From Pseudacidovorax sp. NFM-22 (lineage in GTDB: Bacteria; Pseudomonadota; Gammaproteobacteria; Burkholderiales; Burkholderiaceae_C), in contig NZ_JACBFY010000008.1 of NCBI RefSeq assembly GCF_021401245.1, positions 62,001 to 126,000 on the forward strand: 64,000 nucleotides of DNA, read 5' to 3'. Made by a program: the position numbers and the translations under genes. The first letter of the stretch is position 1; every line of letters begins with the position of its first letter. The notes under the pieces were generated by a model that was not told the origin of the DNA, ran no database searches, and saw only the letters and a list, made by a program, of their open reading frames with translations. Positions 35,844 through 44,962 of the stretch are shown here, in pieces.

Positions 35844-36041
35844 TCAGCGGGTCTCGGACTGCATCTGATGCAGCGCCTGCTGGCCCGCATGGAGCGCCGA
35901 CATCAGGGTCGGGAAGGTGCCCAGCGATTCGCACAGTGGCACGTCCTCCTCGTCCAGGCGTTCGACGATCAGCCAGGCATAGCGGCGGTAGGGCGGGGGC
36001 GTCTGCGTGGCGAGGACGGCGAACGGCTGGGAAGGCGACAT
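35844..36041 (-). CDS. Hypothetical 65-residue protein
   Basis: A small frame (MSPSQPFAVLATQTPPPYRR...DEEDVPLCESLGTF) of ordinary protein-like composition ending next to the bidirectional terminator at 35792-35824, which supports transcription on this strand. No signal peptide, helix or family is recognised, and no obvious Shine-Dalgarno is seen. Confidence 0.6.
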   Translation of the reverse strand: MSPSQPFAVLATQTPPPYRRYAWLIVERLDEEDVPLCESLGTFPTLMSALHAGQQALHQMQSETR

Positions 36042-36139
36042 GGCCGGCAGCTTGGCGGGCTTTCAAGTCGGCCTCATGAAGGCGCGGGTGGGGGCCCTGT
36101 GGCCGGGAGCGCCATGTCCGCCGGGTAAGCTCGCGCCCC

Positions 36140-37063
36140 ATGAAGCGCAGCAGCCCCGCCCGACCGTCCCATGCCAAGACCCCTGCGCCTGCGCCCCGGC
36201 CGGCCGCAGCGGGCGGGCAGGCCCTGGCGGTGCTCGCGCGCATCGAGACGCTGTGGTCCTCGCTCGGGCCGGTGGGCCAGCGCATCGCCAGCTTCATCGC
36301 CAACCATCCCCGCGAGGTGGTGCACATGTCGGTGAGCGAGGTGGCCGAGCGAACCGGCTCCAGCGAAGGCAGCGTGGTGGGCCTGTGCAAGAACCTGGGC
36401 GCCACCGGCTTCCAGCAGGTCAAGATCGCCCTGGCGCAGGAGATCGTGCGACCGGTGCAGTTCATCCATGAGGACCTCGACCCGCAGGACACGTCGGCGG
36501 CCGTGATCCGCAAGATCTTCCAGAGCAACATCCAGACCCTGCACGACACGCAGGCCTCGCTCGACGCGGCGGCGCTGGAGCGCGCGGTCAAGCTGCTGCG
36601 CGAGGCCGAGCGCATCGAGATCTACGGCATCGGCAGCTCGGCCACCATCGCCGAGGATGCGCACTACCGCATGCTGCGCATCGGCCTGAATGCCAAGGTG
36701 GTGGTCGATTCGCATGTGCAGGCGATCTGTGCCTCGCTCACCGATGAACGTGTGGCGGTGCTGACCATCTCGCATTCGGGCAGCACGCACGAGACGGTGA
36801 CGGCCACGCGGCTGGCCAAGGAGGCGGGCGCCTCCACCGTGTGCATCACCAACTTCGGCAAGTCGCCCCTGCAAGCATTCGCCGACGTGGTGCTGTTCAC
36901 CATGGCGCGCGAGACCCATTTCCGCACCGAGGCCATGACCAGCCGGCTCGCGCAGCTGGCCATCATCGACGTGCTGATCGCGTGCCTGGCGCTGTCGGAC
37001 TACGACACCGCCGTGCGCACCCTGCGCCAGACCTTCGACGTGCTGTCGATCAAGCGCTACTGA
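36140..37063 (+). CDS. MurR/RpiR family transcriptional regulator
   Basis: A 307-residue regulator: a Pro/Ala-rich N-terminal tail, an RpiR HTH domain (about 30-105; VSEVAERTGSSEGSVVGLCK) and a SIS phosphosugar-binding domain (about 140-280; IEIYGIGSSATIAED, ISHSGSTHETV). Such regulators sense phosphosugars or similar phosphorylated ligands. Its 3' end overlaps by 14 bp the tail of a convergent HAD phosphatase gene. It probably regulates the phosphatase and/or the PhnDCE transporter (inference). Confidence 0.92.
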   Translation: MKRSSPARPSHAKTPAPAPRPAAAGGQALAVLARIETLWSSLGPVGQRIASFIANHPREVVHMSVSEVAERTGSSEGSVVGLCKNLGATGFQQVKIALAQEIVRPVQFIHEDLDPQDTSAAVIRKIFQSNIQTLHDTQASLDAAALERAVKLLREAERIEIYGIGSSATIAEDAHYRMLRIGLNAKVVVDSHVQAICASLTDERVAVLTISHSGSTHETVTATRLAKEAGASTVCITNFGKSPLQAFADVVLFTMARETHFRTEAMTSRLAQLAIIDVLIACLALSDYDTAVRTLRQTFDVLSIKRY

Positions 37064-37880
37064 GCCGTACCGGCGCCGCCGGCAGGGCCGCCAGCTGCGC
37101 CACGGAGGCGGCGTGGGCGCCGGGCGCATCGCCCACCAGCAGGCAGGCCAGGCCCATCCGGGCCGCACCGGCAGCGTCGGTGGCCGGGTTGTCACCCACC
37201 ACCAGCGTGCGGGCCGGGTCGGCGCCCAGGCAGCGCAGCCCCTGCTCGAAGAGAAGCGGCTCGGGCTTGCCCACCACGCGCCAGGGCCGCACGCCGCTGG
37301 CGGCCACCACGGCGGCCAACAGGGCGCCCGTCTCCGGCACCAGGCGGCCCTGCGGACCCGGATGGCTGGTGTCGACATTGGCCACCAGCAGGCGGGCGCC
37401 GCCGCGCAGCTCGTGCACCACGGCCGACAGCCGGGCGTGGCTGAAGCGCAGGTCCAGCGCCAGCAGCACCACGTCGGCTCCTGTGGCCACGGGCCGCAAG
37501 CCCCGGCCCGCCGCGAGCCGCTGCAGGGCCGCGCTGCCCACCACCATCACGCGCGCGCCGGGCTGCTGCCGTGCCAGCAGGTCCACGGCGCCTTCGCCAG
37601 CCAGCACGATGCGCGCAGGCGGCACCCGCAGGCCCAGCCGCCGCAGGCGCAGCGACAGGCCCTGGGCCGTGTGCGTGGAGTTGTTGGAGACGATGGCGAA
37701 GCGGCCCTCGAAGCGCGCGAGCAGCTCGGCGGCGCCGTCGATGGTTTCGTTCTGCCGCACCAGCGTGCCGTCGAGGTCCAGCAGCAGGTGGTCGGCCCGT
37801 GCCAGCGCGTCGCGGACGGAAGCGCCCGTCTTCTGCAGGGGCAGCGGCGACGGGCGGGCGAGGGAAGCGAAGGTGTTCAT
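37050..37880 (-). CDS. HAD-IIA family phosphatase (NagD/phosphoglycolate phosphatase-like)
   Basis: A 276-residue HAD hydrolase. Motif I LLLDLDGTLV (nucleophile D35, D37), motif II SNNSTHTAQG, and motif IV VVGDNPATDAAGA are complete. The NagD-type class IIA cap lies between. It dephosphorylates small phosphate esters such as sugar phosphates or nitrophenyl phosphate; the true substrate is unknown. It is divergent from phnD with a 188-bp AT-rich spacer and tail-to-tail with the RpiR gene. Confidence 0.9.
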   Translation of the reverse strand: MNTFASLARPSPLPLQKTGASVRDALARADHLLLDLDGTLVRQNETIDGAAELLARFEGRFAIVSNNSTHTAQGLSLRLRRLGLRVPPARIVLAGEGAVDLLARQQPGARVMVVGSAALQRLAAGRGLRPVATGADVVLLALDLRFSHARLSAVVHELRGGARLLVANVDTSHPGPQGRLVPETGALLAAVVAASGVRPWRVVGKPEPLLFEQGLRCLGADPARTLVVGDNPATDAAGAARMGLACLLVGDAPGAHAASVAQLAALPAAPVRLSSA

Positions 37881-37933
37881 GAATCGACGGGGCAGGCGGC
37901 CGGCGGGCAGGGCGCCGGCGTGGGGCGGGATTC

Positions 37934-37994
37934 TATTGAGTAAAGCTCAGTAGATCGTATTGAATAAAATGAGCTTATTTCATTTGCCTGTCAT
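37934..37994. promoter_or_regulatory. AT-rich regulatory region between the HAD phosphatase and phnD
   Basis: In an otherwise GC-rich spacer, TATTGAGTAAA (37934) recurs as TATTGAATAAA (37958), 24 bp apart, and TGAG-TAAAG-CTCA is an inverted repeat. CTGTCAT at 37988-37994 matches a half Pho box, but its expected second half is poor. RpiR and/or PhoB sites are plausible; neither is proven. Confidence 0.45.
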
Positions 37995-38068
37995 CTTGGC
38001 TTCCTAAGCTCACCGGCATCCGAGCGGCACCGGCCCTCGTCCCCGCCTCAGCAACGAAGGAATCCATC

Positions 38069-39004
38069 ATGAAGAAGCTCCTGGCCCTCGCGGCCGCCGC
38101 CGTCTCGCTCACCGCCATGCTGGCACTGCCTTCGGTCGCGCAGACCGTCGCCGACGGCTCGCGCGAGCATCCGCTGCGCGTGCTGCTGATTCCCGCCGAT
38201 GGCGGCACCGAATCGGGCACCAAGGCCGACTACGCGCCAGTCTTCAACGCCGTGAGCCGGGCCACCGGCCTGAACTTCGACCTCAAGGTGGGCCAGTCCT
38301 ACGGTGCCGTGGTGGAGGGCATGTGCAACCAGCTGGCCGACATCGCCTTCTTCGGGCCGGTGTCGTACGTGCAGGCCCACAAGCGCGGCTGCGCGCAGCT
38401 GCTGGCCGTGGGCGTGGAGAAGGGAGCCTCGGTCTACTACGCCGGCATGTTCGCCAAGGCCGATGCGCCCATCGCCACCATCGCCGACGTCAAGGGCCGG
38501 CGCGTGGCCTTCGGCGACGTCAATTCGGCCTCCAGCTTCACCTTCCAGGTCGCGATGCTCCTGGACGCAGGCATCGATCCGGCGCGCGACCTGGCCGCCA
38601 TCCGCATGACGGGCAGCCATGCCAGCAGCCTGGCGGCGCTGGTCCAGGGCCAGGTGGACGTGGCCTCGCTCTCCTTCGATTCGTACGAGAAGGCGGTCAA
38701 GCAGGGCGCGGTCGATCCGAAGACCATCAAGGTCGTCGCGCGCAGCATGGCCATTCCCTATCCGCCGCTGGCGCTCAACGCCCGCCTGCCCGAGGCGATG
38801 AAGGCCCGCCTGAAGGAGGCCTTCCAGACCGTCAACAAGGCGCCGGGCGTGACGCCCGAGATGATCCGCGGCTACGGCGGCGCGCGCATCGACGGCTACG
38901 ACACCCGCTTCTCGGAAGACGAGTTCAACGTCGCGGCCGAGAAGCTGGGCCTGCTGACGGACGACCTCAAGGGCCGCATCCTCGCCAAGGCGGCCGAGCG
39001 TTGA
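38069..39004 (+). CDS. phnD: Phosphonate ABC transporter substrate-binding protein PhnD
   Basis: A 311-residue periplasmic receptor with signal peptide (about 1-25; MKKLLALAAAAVSLTAML) and the PhnD fold: LRVLLIPADGGTESG, DIAFFGPVSYV, and RVAFGDVNSASSF are ligand-loop motifs. It binds phosphonates or related phosphorus compounds for PhnCE. It is the first gene of phnD-phnC-phnE. Confidence 0.92.
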   Translation: MKKLLALAAAAVSLTAMLALPSVAQTVADGSREHPLRVLLIPADGGTESGTKADYAPVFNAVSRATGLNFDLKVGQSYGAVVEGMCNQLADIAFFGPVSYVQAHKRGCAQLLAVGVEKGASVYYAGMFAKADAPIATIADVKGRRVAFGDVNSASSFTFQVAMLLDAGIDPARDLAAIRMTGSHASSLAALVQGQVDVASLSFDSYEKAVKQGAVDPKTIKVVARSMAIPYPPLALNARLPEAMKARLKEAFQTVNKAPGVTPEMIRGYGGARIDGYDTRFSEDEFNVAAEKLGLLTDDLKGRILAKAAER

Positions 39005-39048
39005 GCGCCGGCGCCCGCATCCCGATCCCCCATACCGGAGGCCTGCCC

Positions 39049-39888
39049 ATGCTGTGCTTCGACTCGGTCGCCCTGCGCCATGCCGACGGCACCCAGGCGC
39101 TGGACGGTGTCTCGCTCGACGTGCCCGCGGGCCAGTTCTGCGTGGTGCTGGGGGCTTCGGGAGCGGGCAAGTCCACGCTGCTGCGCACGGTCAACGGCCT
39201 GGCCCGGCCCACCGCGGGCGCGGTGCGCGTGCAGGGCACGCCGGTGGCGCCGCGCAACCTGGCCCGCCTGCGCCCGCGCATCGGCATGATCCACCAGCAG
39301 TTCAACCTGGTGGCGCGGGCCACGGTGGCGCAGAACGTGCTGTGCGGCGCGCTGCCGGCCATGCCGCTCTGGCGCGTGCTGCCGGGCCTGTTCACGGAGG
39401 CGGCCCGGCGCAAGGCCTGTGCGCTGATCGAGGCCGTCGGCCTAGGCGAGGAACATCTGCTGCGCCGGGTGGGCGAGCTTTCCGGCGGGCAGCAGCAGCG
39501 CGTGGGCATCGCGCGCGCCTTCATGCTCGATCCGCCGCTGGTGCTGGCCGACGAGCCCGTCGCCAGCCTGGACCCGCAGACCAGCCACGACGTGCTCGAC
39601 CTGCTGCGCCGCCAGGCGCGCGAGCGCGGCGCCACCGTGCTGTGCAGCCTGCACCAGCTCGACCTGGCGCGGGAGTTCGCCGACCGCATCGTGGCGCTGC
39701 GCCGTGGCCGCGTCGTGTTCGATGGCGCGCCGCAGGCCTTCGGGCAGGACGCCTTCGAGGCGGTCTACGGGCGCAGCGCCGAGACGCCGGCCCAGGCCGC
39801 GTCTCCGGCCGGACGCCGCCCCTTGCCCATCGCGGCGCCGATGCCGCCGTCGGCGCTGCCGGCCGGTCTTCTGGAGCTTGCGCCATGA
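39049..39888 (+). CDS. phnC: Phosphonate ABC transporter ATP-binding protein PhnC
   Basis: A 279-residue ABC ATPase: Walker A GASGAGKST (about 35), signature LSGGQQQRVGIARAF (about 148), Walker B VLADEPVASLD (about 170). MIHQQFNLV and CSLHQLDLA are PhnC-like. ATG 39049 lies 44 bp after phnD with GGAG upstream. The C-terminal 40 residues are a Pro/Ala-rich extension. Its stop overlaps the phnE ATG. Confidence 0.93.
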   Translation: MLCFDSVALRHADGTQALDGVSLDVPAGQFCVVLGASGAGKSTLLRTVNGLARPTAGAVRVQGTPVAPRNLARLRPRIGMIHQQFNLVARATVAQNVLCGALPAMPLWRVLPGLFTEAARRKACALIEAVGLGEEHLLRRVGELSGGQQQRVGIARAFMLDPPLVLADEPVASLDPQTSHDVLDLLRRQARERGATVLCSLHQLDLAREFADRIVALRRGRVVFDGAPQAFGQDAFEAVYGRSAETPAQAASPAGRRPLPIAAPMPPSALPAGLLELAP

Positions 39889-40922
39889 CGGTCCCCGCAT
39901 CCTTCGCGACCGGCGCGCAGGCGCCCGTGCGCCCCGCGGCGCAATGGGCCTTGCCGCGGCCCTTCGGCCTGCGCACGCTGCTGGTCCTGGCGCTGGTGCT
40001 GGCCGGCGGACTCTGGGCCGGGCAGCGCGTCGAGCTGGGCCGCATGCTCTCGCTCACGGGCGAAGGCGTGCTGGCGGCCGTCGGCCTGCGCGAGCAGTCG
40101 CAGGTGCTGAACGGGCTGGGCACGATCGCCCGGTCGCTCTTTCCGCCGCAGATTTCCGAGCGCACCGAAGTTACCCGCATCGAGGGCTTCGACCGCCAGC
40201 GGCTGCCCTGGCTCTCCCACATCGAGACGGTGGAGATGCACGAGCCGCGGCTCAATCCGCAGACCCTCGCCATGGAGGACCGCGTGGTGCGCCAGGAGGT
40301 GCTGGTCGAGCCGCTGGGCTACCTGTGGCATGTGGCGGCCAAGATGCTGGAGACCTTCGAGATCGCCGCCTGGGCCACGCTGATCGCCGTCGTGCTGAGC
40401 GCGCCGCTGGCCTGGTGCAGCGCCCGCAACTACGCGCCGCACCGGCTGGTCTATGCCGCGGCGCGGACGGTGGTCGGCCTGCTGCGGGCGGTGCCCGAAC
40501 TGGTGAGCGCGCTCTTCCTGGTGCTGGCCTACGGCTTCGGTCCCATCGCCGGCGTGCTGGCGCTGGCCCTGCATGCGGCCGGCTTCCTGGGCAAGTTCTA
40601 CGCGGAGGACATCGAGACCGCCGACAAGGGCCCGCAGGAGGCGCTGCGCGCCATCGGTGCCGGCCCGCTGGCGGTGATGCGCTTTGCCGTGCTGCCGCAG
40701 GTGATGCCGGGCTTCATCGCCTACACGCTCTACGTGCTGGACCGCAACGTGCGCATGGCCACCGTGGTGGGCCTGGTGGGGGCGGGCGGCATCGGGCAGG
40801 AGCTCAAGGGCCGCTACGACATGTACAACTATGCGCATGTCGGGACGATCCTGATCGCGATCTTCCTGACGGTGCTGGTGCTCGACCGCGTCGCCGCCCG
40901 GCTGCGCAGCCGCTATGGCTGA
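39885..40922 (+). CDS. phnE: Phosphonate ABC transporter permease PhnE
   Basis: A 345-residue permease. A first transmembrane helix (about 30-48) is followed by an unusually long loop (about 50-150) and a core of five or six helices with the EAA-type loop (EALRAIGAGPLAVMRFAVLP, about 248). Common PhnE proteins are about 260-290 residues, so the loop is an insertion. Translationally coupled to phnC (4-base overlap). Confidence 0.92.
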   Translation: MTVPASFATGAQAPVRPAAQWALPRPFGLRTLLVLALVLAGGLWAGQRVELGRMLSLTGEGVLAAVGLREQSQVLNGLGTIARSLFPPQISERTEVTRIEGFDRQRLPWLSHIETVEMHEPRLNPQTLAMEDRVVRQEVLVEPLGYLWHVAAKMLETFEIAAWATLIAVVLSAPLAWCSARNYAPHRLVYAAARTVVGLLRAVPELVSALFLVLAYGFGPIAGVLALALHAAGFLGKFYAEDIETADKGPQEALRAIGAGPLAVMRFAVLPQVMPGFIAYTLYVLDRNVRMATVVGLVGAGGIGQELKGRYDMYNYAHVGTILIAIFLTVLVLDRVAARLRSRYG

Positions 40923-41106
40923 GCCCTGATCCCGCGCTGGCCGCTTGACGCGCGCCTGTCCGCGCCCCGGCCTGCCGCCGCATTCCGCTTTCCTCGTCTG
41001 CCCGATTCCGTGGGGCCTGCCCGGCCCTGCGGATCGGTCCTGGCCGCGCCCTGCGCGCGCGTGCCTTCTTCTCCCCCTCGTGTCCTTCGATCCCAAAGGA
41101 AACCCC

Positions 41107-41316
41107 ATGAAGACAGCATCTTCCCGATACGGCCTCGCTGCGGCGGGCCTTCTCCTGTGCCTGGCCCTCGGCGCCTGCGGCGGTGGCAGCGGCGGTGGTG
41201 GCCTGGCCTTCCTGCCCGGGCAGGGCGCGCCGGCCGGCAATGGCAACGGCAGTGGCACGCCGCCCGCCGCGGGCGGCGGCACGGCCGCCGAGCCTGCGCT
41301 CAAGTGCGCGCCCTGA
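41107..41316 (+). CDS. Small Gly-rich lipoprotein
   Basis: A 69-residue product with a type II signal peptide: basic start, hydrophobic core GLAAAGLLLCLALG and lipobox LGAC (Cys 24), followed by a Gly/Pro/Ala-rich linker of low complexity ending in KCAP. AAAGGAAA precedes the ATG. No family recognised; it is 61 bp upstream of the phospholipase C gene and may be co-transcribed. Confidence 0.65.
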   Translation: MKTASSRYGLAAAGLLLCLALGACGGGSGGGGLAFLPGQGAPAGNGNGSGTPPAAGGGTAAEPALKCAP

Positions 41317-41377
41317 GCCCCTGGCGCACCGCCTTCTTCACCGAATCCCCTGTCGTCCCTGGCGTTGAAAGAACCCC

Positions 41378-43630
41378 ATGAACCCCTCTTCCCGTCGCGA
41401 TTTCTTCCGCAAGTCGGCCGGTGCGCTCGGCGCAGCCTCGGCCCTGAGCGTGCTGCCGCCCGCCATCCGCAAGGCCCTGGCCGTCGAGGCCGCGGTCGAC
41501 AAAGGCACCATCGATGACGTCAAGCACATCGTCATCCTGATGCAGGAGAACCGCAGCTTCGACCACTACTTCGGCACCCTGCGTGGAGTGCGCGGCTTCG
41601 GCGACCGCTTCCCGCTGCCGCTGTCCACCGGCAAGCCGGTGTTCTACCAACCCAACCCCAGCGGCGGCGCGGACATCCCGCCCTTCCGCCGCGACTCGCG
41701 CATTGCCAATGCGCTGATCGGCTCGGGCACGCCGCACAACTTTCCCGACCAGCAGGCAGCCTGGAACCAGGGAAAGATGGACCGCTGGATCCAGTTCAAG
41801 AACCAGGCCACGATGGGCTACTACCTGCGCGACGACATCCCCTTCCAGTTCGCGCTGGCCGATGCCTTCACGCTGTGCGACGGTTACCACTGCTCCATCC
41901 TCACCGGCACCGATCCCAACCGGATCATTTTCTGGTCGGGCTCCAACTTCAATCCGGAGCTGCGCAAGAAGGGCATCAACAGCACCGATGCCGACTCCGA
42001 GCCCGTCAACTCGCGCTGCTGGCCCAGCCCCTCGAACTGGGTCGCCGGCCGCGCGCAGCAGGCGGACGGCTCCGGCCAGGTCGATCCGGGCACTGGCGCC
42101 TACAACTACAAGTACGTCAACACCGCCTTCAAGTGGGACACGCTGCCCGACGTGCTGCAGAGGGCCGGCATCAGCTGGCACATCTACCAGAACATGAACA
42201 ACAACTGGACCGGGGCGATGCACGGCTGCCTGGCCTTCCAGAGCTTCCGCACCGCGCAGCCGGGCTCGCCCATCTACGAGCACGGCCTCACCGGCGGCCC
42301 GGCCACCGCCGATGGCGCCACCAACTTCCTGGCCCAGCTCAGGCAGGACGTCATCAACAACACGCTGCCGCAGGTCTCGTGGGTGCTGCCCACGCAGGCG
42401 CTGGCCGAGCATCCGGGCAGCAGCGAGGGCGTGGCCGGTGCGGCCGACTTCATCGCCGACGTGCTGGACGCGCTCACCGCCAATCCGGCCGTGTGGAGCA
42501 AGACGGTGCTGTTCGTCACCTTCGACGAGAACGACGGCTTCTTCGACCATGCGGCCATGCCGGCGGTGCCGTCGTACGACGCCAGCGGCAACCTGATGGG
42601 CAAGTCCACCGTGTCGCTGGACGGTGAGTACTTCGACGCCTCGGTCGGCAGCTACCTCAAGGCCGAGGACACCACCAGCGGCAAGATCCGCCCCTGGGGC
42701 CTGAGTTCGCGCGTGCCGATGTACGTGGTCTCGCCCTGGAGCAAGGGCGGCTGGGTCAACTCGCAGGTGTTCGACCACACCTCGGTGGCCCGCTTCCTGG
42801 AGCAGCGCTTCCGTATCAGCGTGGACGCCATCAGCCCCTGGCATCGCGCGGTGTGCGGCGACCTGACCTCGTGCTTCGACTTCGCCACGCCCAACGATCC
42901 GGTGGTGCCCAGGCTGCCCGACACGAGCAACTACGCGGCCATCAATGCCGCGCAGCGCCTGCTGCCCACCTCGCCCGTGACCACGGCGCCGGCCACGCCG
43001 CAGCCGCTCTACCAGGAGACCGGCACGCGCCCCTCGCGCGCACTGCCCTACGAGCTGCACACCAGCGCGCGCGTGGAATCGCGTGGCATGGTGCAGCTGA
43101 TCTTCAGCAACACGGGCAGCCAGGGGGCCGTGTTCCATGTCTACGACAAGCTGCACCTGGACCGCATTCCGCGCCGCTACACCGTGGAAGCGGGCAAGCA
43201 GCTGTCGGACTACTGGGACGCCGGAGCCTCCGATGGCGGCAAGTACGAGCTGTGGGTCTACAGCAGCAACGGCTTCGTGCGCACCTTCAAGGGCGATGCG
43301 CTCGCCCAGGACGCGGCCGGCTTCAAGCCCGAAGTGCAGGTCTGCTACGAGCCGGCGGGCGGGCAGGTCTACGTCAAGGTGCGCAACGCCGGCAAGGCCG
43401 CCGGCAGCGTCACCGTGACGTCCAACGCCTACCGCAACGACGGGCCGTGGACGCTGGCCGTGGACGCCGGCGCCACCGGCATGCTGCACTGGAACCTGGA
43501 CGGCAGCGGCCGTTGGTATGACTTCACGGTCGCCGCCGCCGGCATGGAGCGCCGCTTTGCCGGCCGCGTGGAGACCGGCAAGCCCAGCGTGAGCGACCCG
43601 GCCATGGCGCTGCACCTGGCCAAGCTCTGA
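41378..43630 (+). CDS. plcN: Phosphocholine-type phospholipase C (PlcN/PlcH family), Tat-exported
   Basis: A 750-residue secreted phosphoesterase. A Tat signal (SSRRDFFRKSAGALGAA; about 4-40) precedes the catalytic domain (about 48-500; HIVILMQENRSFDHYFGTLR, CDGYHCSILTGTDPNR, FVTFDENDGFFDH) and two C-terminal DUF756-like beta domains (about 535-745). These enzymes hydrolyse phosphatidylcholine or sphingomyelin to release phosphocholine, often under phosphate limitation. Placement after PhnDCE and a HAD phosphatase suggests phosphorus scavenging. Exact substrate cannot be told; the symbol denotes the family. Confidence 0.93.
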   Translation: MNPSSRRDFFRKSAGALGAASALSVLPPAIRKALAVEAAVDKGTIDDVKHIVILMQENRSFDHYFGTLRGVRGFGDRFPLPLSTGKPVFYQPNPSGGADIPPFRRDSRIANALIGSGTPHNFPDQQAAWNQGKMDRWIQFKNQATMGYYLRDDIPFQFALADAFTLCDGYHCSILTGTDPNRIIFWSGSNFNPELRKKGINSTDADSEPVNSRCWPSPSNWVAGRAQQADGSGQVDPGTGAYNYKYVNTAFKWDTLPDVLQRAGISWHIYQNMNNNWTGAMHGCLAFQSFRTAQPGSPIYEHGLTGGPATADGATNFLAQLRQDVINNTLPQVSWVLPTQALAEHPGSSEGVAGAADFIADVLDALTANPAVWSKTVLFVTFDENDGFFDHAAMPAVPSYDASGNLMGKSTVSLDGEYFDASVGSYLKAEDTTSGKIRPWGLSSRVPMYVVSPWSKGGWVNSQVFDHTSVARFLEQRFRISVDAISPWHRAVCGDLTSCFDFATPNDPVVPRLPDTSNYAAINAAQRLLPTSPVTTAPATPQPLYQETGTRPSRALPYELHTSARVESRGMVQLIFSNTGSQGAVFHVYDKLHLDRIPRRYTVEAGKQLSDYWDAGASDGGKYELWVYSSNGFVRTFKGDALAQDAAGFKPEVQVCYEPAGGQVYVKVRNAGKAAGSVTVTSNAYRNDGPWTLAVDAGATGMLHWNLDGSGRWYDFTVAAAGMERRFAGRVETGKPSVSDPAMALHLAKL

Positions 43631-43782
43631 AGCCCGCCACCGCGGCCCGGCCGCCAACCGGGACGGCCGCTACGGCATCAACTTGGGCCGAGGCGTGACG
43701 CGGCGCGTGCGTGGTGACGTGGCGGGCGCTGATGACGGGCCTGTTCGCCTGCGCGACCACGCCGCCGGCCAGCCCCGGGCGT

Positions 43783-44766
43783 TCAATGCGCGCGCCCGCC
43801 GCCCGGGGCCGGGCGCTGCTGCTTGTGCCGGTACATGGCCCGGTCCGCGTCCTGGAGCAGGTCGTGGATGTCGGTGCCTTGCCGGGGCGACCAACGGGCC
43901 AGGCCCGCGCTGTAGCGCAGGGCCATGGCCGGCGGGCGGCCCGCGTTGCAGTCGTCGATGACGGCCCGCAGCCGGGCGAGCGCCGCCTCGGCCGCCGCAT
44001 CGTCGGCATGGCTCATGAGCACCACGAACTCGTCGCCGCCCAGCCGCGCGCCCACGTCGGCCGCGCGGAAGACCCGCCGCAGCGCCTCGGCAAAGCGCTG
44101 CAGCGCGGCGTCGCCCTCGGCATGGCCGAAGCGATCGTTGATCTGCTTGAAGCCGTCCAGATCGAGAAAGAGCAGCCGCGCGGGCATGGCCAGCCGCTCG
44201 CACACCTTCAGCACATGGCCGCCCAGCAGTTCCAGGCCGCGCCGGTTGCTGAGCTGGGTGAGGTGGTCGGTGGTGGCCGCGTGGGCGGCGATCAGCTCCT
44301 CGCGCACCATGTCGGCCAGGTCGCGCAGCAGGGCGCGGTCCTCTCCCGTCAGGTGGCGTGGCTCGCGGTCGAGGATGCACAGCGTGCCCAGACGCAGGCC
44401 CTGCCGGTCCGTCAGGGGTGCGCCGGCATAGAAGCGCACGCGCGGGTCATCCACCACGAAGGGGTTGTCGTGGAAACGCTCGTCGAGGGTGAGGTCGGGC
44501 ACCTCCAGGATCCCGTCCTGCAGGATGGCGTGGCCGCAGAAGGACGTCTCGCGCGCCGTCTCTGCCGTGTCGAGGCCCTGGCAGGACTTGAACCACTGGC
44601 GGTCGGTATCGACCAGCGAAACCAGGGCGATGGGCACCTGGAACATGCGGCGCGCCAGGCGGGTGACGCGGTCGAAGCGTTCCTCGGGCGGCGTGTCCAG
44701 CACCCGCAGGGCATGGAGGGCGCACACGCGGGCGGTGTCGTCGGGTGGAATGGGGGCAGCAATCAT
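43783..44766 (-). CDS. GAF-GGDEF diguanylate cyclase
   Basis: A 327-residue protein with an N-terminal GAF domain (about 15-155) and a C-terminal GGDEF domain (about 170-320). The active-site motif LGGDEFVVL is intact, and RAAD five residues before it is a classic RxxD inhibitory site, so an active, product-inhibited cyclic-di-GMP synthase is expected. DHLTQLSNRRG starts the GGDEF domain. ATG 44766 gives the GAF start; the longer upstream frame is Arg/Pro-rich shadow. No membrane segments: it is cytosolic. Confidence 0.92.
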   Translation of the reverse strand: MIAAPIPPDDTARVCALHALRVLDTPPEERFDRVTRLARRMFQVPIALVSLVDTDRQWFKSCQGLDTAETARETSFCGHAILQDGILEVPDLTLDERFHDNPFVVDDPRVRFYAGAPLTDRQGLRLGTLCILDREPRHLTGEDRALLRDLADMVREELIAAHAATTDHLTQLSNRRGLELLGGHVLKVCERLAMPARLLFLDLDGFKQINDRFGHAEGDAALQRFAEALRRVFRAADVGARLGGDEFVVLMSHADDAAAEAALARLRAVIDDCNAGRPPAMALRYSAGLARWSPRQGTDIHDLLQDADRAMYRHKQQRPAPGGGRAH

Positions 44767-44962
44767 GGCGCGGGTCGAAGGCGCGGCGCGGCGGCCATGG
44801 CGGGCGGGCAGGCGCCGGCGGGCTTCGCACGTTGGGATGTCTCCAGGGAGAAGGGCGGCGGGCGGCCGGGGACGGCCCACGATGCGATCCATTCTGCGGG
44901 CCGTGTCCCGCACGGGGCAAGATCAGCCGAAAGTGCTACTTCTTGCAGCCGGCGCCGGCGGC

